Shown piece after piece: positions 1 through 5,703 of a stretch of 7,358 nucleotides of DNA. This stretch comes from Gemmatimonadota bacterium. Lineage in GTDB: Bacteria; Gemmatimonadota; Gemmatimonadetes; Gemmatimonadales; Gemmatimonadaceae. Location: positions 1 to 7,358 of the forward strand of contig QHUV01000294.1 of assembly GCA_003222065.1 (NCBI GenBank). Reading direction: 5' to 3'. How positions within the stretch are numbered: the first letter of the stretch is position 1; every line of letters starts with the position of its first letter. Made by a program: the position numbers and the translations under genes. Under the pieces are notes generated by a model that did not search any database, had not been told where the DNA came from, and saw only the letters and a program-made list of their open reading frames with translations.

Positions 1-1370
1 ATACTCGCCGCGAGACCCGTAAGCACAAGCAGCGTGAGGGAGAAGGCGATGACCGGTGCGCTCAGCGAAATGTTCTCGACGCGCGGCAATCCCGCCGGCG
101 CGGCCGCGACGAACGCGCGGACGGCCCACGTGGCCAGAGCGACGCCAAGAATTCCGCCTAACAACAATATCGGCGTCGCCTCGGCGACCGATTGCGCGAT
201 CAACCGCGTGCGCGAGGCGCCGAGTGCCAGACGCACCGCGAACTCACCGCTCCGCGCCGTCGCTCGCGTCCCGAAGAGGCTCGACAGATTCACACAGGCG
301 ATGAGTAGAAGAAACGAAACCGCTCCCTGGAGAAGGGTTAGTACCGGCCGCACGTCGCGCACCGCGTCGTCGAGCATCGAGTCCACGGTCATGCTCGCGC
401 CCGCGCTATTGCCTCCATATGTATTCGCTAATCGCTCAGCCAATGCCGCTGCCTCTCGGCGCGCCTGATGCAACGTCGCGTGCGCGTCCAGACGGCCGAC
501 AACGCGGTAGTTCTCGGTCACCGCGCGCGTGAGCTCACCAGGTGCGAGGACGAGCGGCACCCACGCCTGGTAGTTGACCGACGGATACTGAAAAGCCGGC
601 GGCATGATGCCGATGATCGTGTGTAGCGTTCCGTTGAGATGAATCTGTTGGCCGACAACGTTGGGATCCGCGTTAAACCGGCCACGCCAGAGCGCGTCGC
701 TCAAGACCACGACTCGCTCGCGCCCGGCGGTCGCCTCGTCCACGGCGAAGGTTCGGCCCCGCGCCGCGGGTACACCAAGCACCGTGAACAAATTGGGGGA
801 CACGCGTGCGCCCTGGAGTCGTTGCGGCTCCCCGTCGCCAACGAGGTTGAGGTTAGCGTTCTCGAACAGCGCGACGTCCTCGAAGACGCCGCGAAGTTGA
901 CGCAAGTCGATGGCGTCCGCAGCCGCGGGAAAGTTGTGAGCACCGTTCCTCGTCAACCAGATGCTGACGAGCCGCTCCGGCTCGGGGAAGGGCAGCGGCC
1001 GAAGCATCACGCCATAGACGACGCTGAAGATCGCGGTTGCCGCGCCGATGCCAAGCGCGACGATCAGGACCGCGGTGATTCCGAAGACTGGTGACTTGCG
1101 GAGGAGTCGCACACCGAAGCGGAGATCACGGAGCATCTGACGGATGCTCGCGCCTGGCCGGTCGTCGCGCGACTGTTCTTGTGTCGCGTCGATGCTGCCG
1201 AAGGTCAAACGGGCCTTTCGGCGCGCTGCCTCGGGCGACATTCCGCGCGCGACGTTCGCCTCGGTCTCGCGCTCGACGTGAAACTGCATCTCATCGGCGA
1301 GGTCGGCGTCGACGCGTGCGCTCCAAAACAGCGCACGCCAAATCGCGACGATCTGATGGGCGATCCGCAT
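1..1370 (-). CDS. ADOP-type ABC transporter permease (MacB/FtsX family), 3' end beyond window
   Basis: This is an inner-membrane permease of the MacB/FtsX superfamily, of the kind called acidobacterial duplicated orphan permeases, which are encoded without their own ATPase gene. I translated 456 codons from ATG 1370 to the window edge without a stop or frameshift. Residues 20-36 hold the ADOP N-terminal motif (DLADEMQFHVERE). The first membrane helix is at about 97-121 (ALGIGAATAIFSVVYGVMLRPLPF follows the family pattern), and the MacB-type periplasmic domain spans about 125-330. Two more helices lie at about 340-362 and 398-418, around an FtsX-type loop (FAVRLALGASRTRLI). Family members are about 800 residues, so roughly the last 350, including the second FtsX half, are missing. 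The start is supported by AGGAG at 1377-1381, 6 nt upstream. It lies 18 bp downstream of padR, which probably represses it. The substrate is unknown; efflux of toxic compounds is a guess from MacB. Confidence 0.93.
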   Translation of the reverse strand, partial: MRIAHQIVAIWRALFWSARVDADLADEMQFHVERETEANVARGMSPEAARRKARLTFGSIDATQEQSRDDRPGASIRQMLRDLRFGVRLLRKSPVFGITAVLIVALGIGAATAIFSVVYGVMLRPLPFPEPERLVSIWLTRNGAHNFPAAADAIDLRQLRGVFEDVALFENANLNLVGDGEPQRLQGARVSPNLFTVLGVPAARGRTFAVDEATAGRERVVVLSDALWRGRFNADPNVVGQQIHLNGTLHTIIGIMPPAFQYPSVNYQAWVPLVLAPGELTRAVTENYRVVGRLDAHATLHQARREAAALAERLANTYGGNSAGASMTVDSMLDDAVRDVRPVLTLLQGAVSFLLLIACVNLSSLFGTRATARSGEFAVRLALGASRTRLIAQSVAEATPILLLGGILGVALATWAVRAFVAAAPAGLPRVENISLSAPVIAFSLTLLVLTGLAAS

Positions 1371-1376
1371 ACAAGA

Positions 1377-1381
1377 CTCCT
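1377..1381 (-). promoter_or_regulatory. Ribosome binding site of the ADOP permease
   Basis: On the minus strand the sequence reads AGGAG followed by six bases and the ATG at 1370. This is the clearest Shine-Dalgarno in the window and it fixes the permease start. It sits in the 18-bp gap after the PadR stop codon, consistent with one bicistronic transcript. Confidence 0.75.
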
Positions 1382-1388
1382 GTGCCGG

Positions 1389-1718
1389 CTATGCGGTTCG
1401 AATAACGAGCGAGATCGCGGCCGAGAGTCGCTCCCAGTCGGCACGCTCCTTGTCGAGCCGTCGTCGGCCCGCCGCCGTCGGTCGATAGAATCGTGCACGC
1501 CGGTTGGTCTCCGAGACGCCCCACTCGGCGGTGATCCAGCCTTGACGTTCCAGTCGCTGAAGCGCCGGATAGAGAGAACCCTGGTTCACCCGCAGCACGT
1601 CCTTCGACAGATACTCGATGCGTTGCGCAATCGCCCATCCATGCAACTTCTCGGTGGCGATGGTGCGGAGAATCAGCAGGTCGAGGGTACCCTGAACGAG
1701 GTCGGCGGGTCTGGTCAT
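1389..1718 (-). CDS. PadR family transcriptional regulator
   Basis: This is a 109-residue winged helix-turn-helix repressor of the short PadR subfamily. Residues 7-35 carry the usual opening ([14 protein letters not shown] and HGWAIAQRI). The recognition-helix region is 47-62 ([16 protein letters not shown]), and the wing is 70-86 ([17 protein letters not shown]). A single C-terminal dimerisation helix follows at 87-106, which accounts for the short length. The start ATG at 1718 has AAGGGA (1722-1727) just upstream, with only a 2-nt spacer. The gene is 18 bp upstream of the ADOP permease. PadR-ADOP pairs of this kind recur in Acidobacteriota and Gemmatimonadota, so the likely role is control of the permease and of itself. 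A perfect inverted repeat just upstream (1730-1767) is a good operator candidate. The effector ligand cannot be read from the sequence. Confidence 0.95.
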   Translation of the reverse strand: MTRPADLVQGTLDLLILRTIATEKLHGWAIAQRIEYLSKDVLRVNQGSLYPALQRLERQGWITAEWGVSETNRRARFYRPTAAGRRRLDKERADWERLSAAISLVIRTA

Positions 1719-1729
1719 GCTTCCCTTGG

Positions 1730-1767
1730 TTATCTACAAGAGAACATGCGCATCGTGTTGTAGATAA
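1730..1767. promoter_or_regulatory. Inverted repeat upstream of padR, probable operator
   Basis: The arms TTATCTACAA (1730-1739) and TTGTAGATAA (1758-1767) are perfect 10-bp reverse complements separated by 18 bp. The spacer contains a separate 8-bp palindrome, ATGCGCAT (1746-1753). The element lies in the 74-bp gap between the glycoside hydrolase and padR, and its near arm ends 11 bp before the padR ATG. It is much more AT-rich than its surroundings. PadR proteins bind inverted repeats overlapping their own promoters, so autoregulation of the padR-permease operon is the natural reading. The arms do not match the ATGT-N8-ACAT consensus described for some PadR proteins. No clean -35/-10 pair could be assigned. 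Confidence 0.6.
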
Positions 1768-1792
1768 GCAAGGGGTCGAAGACTGCGCCGGC

Positions 1793-3496
1793 TCACGGCG
1801 GGCCGGCACCGTCGATGCCGACCCACTCATAGTTCCGCTCGCGACCCATCAACCGCCAGCGCTGCGGGTAGACAGTGCGCTGCCAATCGAGCGGTTCGGC
1901 GAGCTGTTGACGAGCGGCGGCGAGGGCGAGCGCCGCGCGGAGATCGCGCCGTTGCTCCGCACCGAGCGCGTCCGGAGCCAGTGACACAAATAACATGGTA
2001 CCGCTTCTCGCCAGGAGATCGAGCCACTGCCGGTTGAGCGTCCATGGCACGGCGTTCGTGACGCCGACACAGTCGGCGTCGCAGACGTAAAACGCGCCAT
2101 GCTGCGCGCCGCGAAACGCGAGCGTGTTCACGCCCATCTTCCTCGTGCGCGCCCACTCGGTACCGCTCGTGTCGTCGCCCACCCGGCAGATCTCGAAATG
2201 GCCAGCCGACAGGTGGCTTATGGTATTGCAGCCGATGAGAAGACTCTCACCGGCCGCCGCGCGGATGGTTTGATATAACGCGCCGATGATCTCGGCTGTC
2301 GTCCGATCGGAGCCGGAGGCGAAGGTCCAGCCGTCCCGCGTCAGCGCCGATCCCATCTGAAAGCCCCATCGCCCGAAGACGTCGAATGTGGTGTAGTCGT
2401 GCTTGATCAGCTCGAAGCCCCACTGGCGCAGGCGCGTGATGTCGTCGCGAACTCTCTGCAACACATCGGGCAAGCTCGGGTCGAGGACGGCGCGCTCGCG
2501 CGTTAGGCGCCAGCCGTCAGGCGCGTCCGCCGGCGCTTGGAGCGGACGAATCCAGAGTCCCGGCCGCGCGCCAATCCGCCGGATATCCGCGGCTACTCCG
2601 GGCATGTCGAGAAATTTCTCATTGCCCCGATCCCACGTGCCGGCGCCTGCTTTGTCGCTGCCTCGCCCCGGTTGCCAGCCATCATCGATGACCGCGAACG
2701 GCCGGTTCGCGCCGGTGGGTGAGAACTCGACGATATGCTGTGCATCCACGCGTACGGTGTCGGCGCTGTTCTTCCCGTACGCCCAATACCAGTCGTTGCT
2801 TCCGTACACCGGTTGCGATGGAAGGCGGGGATTCGGACACATCTGCCGGCAGAAGGCGTGCAGCGCGGCGAACGCCGATTCATCCGCTCGACCGGCGCGG
2901 CAGACGACGTCGCACGCGTCGAGCGTGCGTTCGCCGAGCTGCACCCCCATGGCTCCGCTACGCACGTCGGCCCAGAGGCTGATGCCTAACGGGTCGACCT
3001 GCCAGAAACACAACGCCCGCGCGCCCGTGCGGACACCGTACGCGTGCGTGAGCGATCCGTCGTACGTCACGAAATACCAAGGCATGACGCGGTCGGGAAT
3101 CCATGACCGCCACTCCAGGTCGCCGTACCCGCGCTCCCAGGCGTCACCAAGAATGAGACGCGCGTCGCTCATGTTGCCGCGCCAGCGAAGATGCAACCGC
3201 TTCACCGCGACCGTCGGAGCCGCCAGCGCGACGTGCAGAGCGCCGGCCTGCACGGCCGTCGTGACGGAGATTCCGTTGTCGTTCGTCCAGCGTTCAGCCG
3301 CGGCGTGTTGGAGCGCGAGATCGCCGGTTGTGGTTTGCAGCGTGACGCGATCGGGCGGGCGAAGCAGGTCCAGGAATCCACGGGACGGCGGCGTGGCCAA
3401 CGGACCCACGTTAGGCGGAGCCGCCGCCGGCAAGGGAACCGCCAGCCCGATCGCGGACATTGCCGCGCGCTCGACGAATTCGCGTCTCGACGTCAT
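1793..3496 (-). CDS. Tat-exported alpha-galactosidase-like glycoside hydrolase (GH36/GH27 clan)
   Basis: This is a predicted retaining alpha-galactosidase-type hydrolase acting outside the cytoplasm. I prefer the ATG at 3496, which gives 567 residues beginning MTSRREF, a twin-arginine signal followed by a hydrophobic stretch and an Ala-rich end. The frame stays open to an ATG at 3550, but those 18 extra codons are AT-rich, include ATA, TTA and TTT, and would push the Arg pair inward. Neither start has a clear Shine-Dalgarno. Numbering from the 3550 start, a beta-rich N-terminal domain covers about 60-240. The (beta/alpha)8 barrel follows, with FAVIDDGWQ (285-293), GARPGLWIRP (327-336), the nucleophile motif LIKHDY (Asp385) and the acid/base region CRVGDDTSG (Asp459/460). 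A small C-terminal domain ends at 585. The family wording is clear but the subfamily and substrate are not; other alpha-glycosides are possible. No sugar transporter is adjacent. The gene follows the kinase gene closely and may be co-transcribed with it. Confidence 0.8.
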   Translation of the reverse strand: MTSRREFVERAAMSAIGLAVPLPAAAPPNVGPLATPPSRGFLDLLRPPDRVTLQTTTGDLALQHAAAERWTNDNGISVTTAVQAGALHVALAAPTVAVKRLHLRWRGNMSDARLILGDAWERGYGDLEWRSWIPDRVMPWYFVTYDGSLTHAYGVRTGARALCFWQVDPLGISLWADVRSGAMGVQLGERTLDACDVVCRAGRADESAFAALHAFCRQMCPNPRLPSQPVYGSNDWYWAYGKNSADTVRVDAQHIVEFSPTGANRPFAVIDDGWQPGRGSDKAGAGTWDRGNEKFLDMPGVAADIRRIGARPGLWIRPLQAPADAPDGWRLTRERAVLDPSLPDVLQRVRDDITRLRQWGFELIKHDYTTFDVFGRWGFQMGSALTRDGWTFASGSDRTTAEIIGALYQTIRAAAGESLLIGCNTISHLSAGHFEICRVGDDTSGTEWARTRKMGVNTLAFRGAQHGAFYVCDADCVGVTNAVPWTLNRQWLDLLARSGTMLFVSLAPDALGAEQRRDLRAALALAAARQQLAEPLDWQRTVYPQRWRLMGRERNYEWVGIDGAGPP

Positions 3497-3559
3497 GGCG
3501 CGACCGCGCGCGCAACGCTCATCAAATAATCGTATATCAGCGTTAGGCATGTTGGATGA

Positions 3560-3892
3560 TCAAGGCGCCAAACCGACGCGCTGCACCAGAGCCGTCCATC
3601 GCGGGTCGTCGGTGATCGGACGCGATTGCGTCGGGGGCACGATCCGGAACATCGGGCCGACGTGCAGCCAGATCATGAGAAAGTCACGCGCCTGATACGC
3701 GCGTTCGAACCATTCAAAGGCGGCGTCGTAGTTGCCGAGCGCCTGCTGCGCGATGGCGACCGTGATCGGCGGGACGGCTTCCTTCGCGGCTCGTTCGATC
3801 AGCTCGTCGGCCAATCGGCGCGCCTCCGCCTGCTTTCCCTCGAGAGAGAGGACCATGGCGAGGTGCGCGAGCACGAAAGGACTGCGACGCAT
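3560..3892 (-). pseudogene. C-terminal TPR part of the kinase, displaced by a frameshift
   Basis: This frame encodes the natural end of the upstream kinase-TPR protein. It resumes at SPFVLAHLAMVLSLEGK (from about 3883), exactly where a TPR helix pair is expected. It continues with another TPR-like unit (IAQQALGNYDAAFEWFERAY) and finishes with DDPRWTALVQRVGLAP, a tail common in this kinase family. The apparent ATG at 3892 directly follows an in-frame TGA (3895-3893), so the true junction lies between 3893 and about 3870. Codon content here is normal for the genome, while the overlapping kinase frame below 3882 turns into Arg/Gly-rich out-of-frame peptide. I read it as part of one gene, not an independent 110-residue protein. 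Re-initiation at 3892 cannot be excluded. The stop codon lies 9 bp upstream of the longest possible start of the glycoside hydrolase. Confidence 0.8.
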
Positions 3893-5654
3893 TCAGCGCG
3901 GCTTCTGTCATCGCGAGCGCATCGTCGCGCCGTCCCTTCGTAAAGTGCAGGTACGCGGCGAGCATGAGCGCGTCGGCATTGTTGGCCTGGAGCGCCAGCG
4001 CGCGGCGGACGTGACGCTCGCACGCCGCTGCGTCCCAGTCGTACCACAGCGCGACGTAGCCCAATAGGTAGTGTGCATCAGGAAGATAGGGGTCCAGCGA
4101 TAGCGCCTGCTCCGCATGACGTCGCAGACGTGCGAACGCCTCGGCCGGTGGGAGGGCCGCGTGCGTGCCGAGCCAGAGATAGCTGTTCGCGAGTCCCGCG
4201 TGAGCTTCCGCAAAATCCGGCTCGAGCGCGAGCGCACGCTCGAAATGTGCACGCGCCTCGTGCATTCCATCCGCGCGACGGTGCAGCTGGAAGCGTCCCT
4301 TCAGGTAAGACTCGTATGCCTCGATGTTCGCCGGCGGCCGCGAACGCGTCGTGACGCGCCTAACGTCTTTGTCCGCGGCGATGCCCGTTCGTTCGTGCAG
4401 CGCTTTGCGCAGGGTGACAGCAATCGCGTTCGCGATCTCATCCTGTATCGCGAAGATGTCGGTCAGCTCGCGGTCGTAATGATCGCTCCACAGTTGATAG
4501 CCATCATCCGCGTTCACGAGCTGCGCGCTGACGCGAACGCGGTTCCCGGCGCGCCGCACGCTTCCTTCGAGCAAGGTGCCGACGTGCAACCGCTCGGCGA
4601 TCGCCTGCAGGTCGACTTTCTGGCCTTTGAAGGCGAAGCTCGATGAGCGCGCGGCAACGCGCAATCCGCGATCCTGTGCGAGCACGTTGAGAATCTCTTC
4701 GGTGATTCCGTCCGAGAAATACTCGTTCTCGGCGTCCGCACTGAGGTTCACGAATGGCAAAATGGCGATCGAAGGCACGTTCAGCTGCGGTGCGGCGGCG
4801 ACTGCTTCTCCCGGAGCGTCCAGCGCGGCGAGCAACGCGCGCGCACTTCTCGGTCGCGCGTGGGGATCTTTCGCGAGACAGCGCATGACGATGTCCGCGA
4901 CGGCGGCGCCGACGTCTACGCGCTCGCCGATTGGCGTCGGCTGGGCGACGAGGTGCGCGGTAATGAGAGCACGCGCCGTCTTCTTGTCAGCGAATGGATG
5001 TGCATGCGTCAAACACTCGTATGCGAGCACACCCCACGCGTAGAGGTCGGCGCGCTGATCGATGTCGGTATCGCCCGCTGCTTGCTCGGGCGCCATGTAC
5101 GCAGGCGTGCCGAGGGCGGTGCCGAGTTGGGTGATTGTCGATCCGCCTCGATCGAGGCGCGCCGCGTCGATCGCCTTGGCAATCCCGAAGTCGGTGACGA
5201 CGGCGATGCCGTCCGCGATCAGCACGTTCTCCGGTTTGATGTCGCGGTGCACGACTCCCTCGTCGTGCGCATATGCAAGGGCACGCGCGACGTCGGCGAG
5301 AAGGCGTAGCGCCGTGCGCGTATCCATTCGCCCACTGGCCAACTGCGCGCGGAGTGACTCGCCGCGCACGAACGGCATCGTGTAGAAGGGAAGCCCTTCG
5401 CTCTCGCCGGCGCTGAGCACGGGGACGATGTTCGGATGCTGTAGTCGCGCGGCGATCTGGATCTCGCGCTCGAAGCGTTGCGCGGAGATTCCTTCGGCAA
5501 GCTCGGGATTGAGCACCTTCACGACGATCTTGCGCCCGAGACGAGTGTCGCCGGCGACGAAGACGCGTGACATCCCGCCACCGCCGAGCTCTCGCTCGAA
5601 ATCGTACGTGGTGGCGAGCGACGCTCTCAGGCGGTCGAGCAGGTCAGTCGTCAT
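3714..5654 (-). CDS. Serine/threonine protein kinase with TolB-like domain and TPR repeats (frameshifted near 3' end)
   Basis: This is a Hanks-type Ser/Thr kinase. The catalytic domain spans about 18-278, with a glycine loop LGGGGMSRVF (23-32), ATP-binding Lys46, alpha-C Glu64, catalytic HRDIKPEN (136-143, Asp138), DFG (155-157) and APE (188-190). All key residues are present, so it should be active. A TolB N-terminal-like domain follows at 293-415 (SIAILPFVNLSADAENEYFSDG), then TPR units from about 445 on. There is no transmembrane segment between kinase and TolB-like parts, unlike many PknB-type receptors, so a cytoplasmic location is likely. After Gln591 the frame becomes nonsense-like (Arg/Gly-rich), while the proper continuation is in another frame (3560-3883). 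The intact protein would be about 698 residues. The start ATG at 5654 has no obvious Shine-Dalgarno but fits the family N-terminus. The gene begins 49 bp after the amidohydrolase stop. Its phosphorylation targets are unknown. Confidence 0.92.
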   Translation of the reverse strand: MTTDLLDRLRASLATTYDFERELGGGGMSRVFVAGDTRLGRKIVVKVLNPELAEGISAQRFEREIQIAARLQHPNIVPVLSAGESEGLPFYTMPFVRGESLRAQLASGRMDTRTALRLLADVARALAYAHDEGVVHRDIKPENVLIADGIAVVTDFGIAKAIDAARLDRGGSTITQLGTALGTPAYMAPEQAAGDTDIDQRADLYAWGVLAYECLTHAHPFADKKTARALITAHLVAQPTPIGERVDVGAAVADIVMRCLAKDPHARPRSARALLAALDAPGEAVAAAPQLNVPSIAILPFVNLSADAENEYFSDGITEEILNVLAQDRGLRVAARSSSFAFKGQKVDLQAIAERLHVGTLLEGSVRRAGNRVRVSAQLVNADDGYQLWSDHYDRELTDIFAIQDEIANAIAVTLRKALHERTGIAADKDVRRVTTRSRPPANIEAYESYLKGRFQLHRRADGMHEARAHFERALALEPDFAEAHAGLANSYLWLGTHAALPPAEAFARLRRHAEQALSLDPYLPDAHYLLGYVALWYDWDAAACERHVRRALALQANNADALMLAAYLHFTKGRRDDALAMTEAALNASQSFRARAPRHGPLSRGKAGGGAPIGRRADRTSREGSRPADHGRHRAAGARQLRRRL

Positions 5655-5703
5655 GCGGGGGGCCGCTCATGGGCATGACGAATTGTACGAATCGATGCGG
5701 CTT

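Noticed and set aside
1787..1807. GCCGGC/GCCGGC hairpin across the stop codon of the glycoside hydrolase, as a terminator
   Set aside because: The stem is only 6 bp, each half is itself a palindrome, the loop is 9 nt, and no T-run follows on the minus strand.
1291..1830. A 179-codon minus-strand frame overlapping padR and the permease start
   Set aside because: It overlaps two well-supported genes in a different frame, its peptide is Arg-rich with no family pattern, and it runs into the end of the hydrolase gene.
3497..3550. The first 18 codons of the longest hydrolase frame as true coding sequence
   Set aside because: They are AT-rich with rare codons (ATA, TTA, TTT), and starting at 3496 puts the twin-arginine motif at residues 4-5 as usual. 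The longer start remains possible.
3513..3575. Sigma-70-like promoter for the hydrolase (TTGATC near 3565 with AT-rich boxes around 3535)
   Set aside because: TTGATC matches the -35 box at four positions, but no -10 box with a 16-18 bp spacer matches better than three of six, so it is too weak to list.
2403..3695. A 430-codon open frame on the plus strand opposite the glycoside hydrolase
   Set aside because: It is antisense to a gene with clear catalytic motifs, its peptide is Arg/Ser/Pro-rich with no recognisable domain, and such long mirror frames are common in GC-rich DNA.
5655..5703. Possible terminator or promoter in the gap between the amidohydrolase and the kinase
   Set aside because: The 49-bp gap has no strong hairpin with a T-run and no convincing -35/-10 pair. 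The TTGTAC/GTACAA-like stretch near 5683-5693 is only a partial palindrome.
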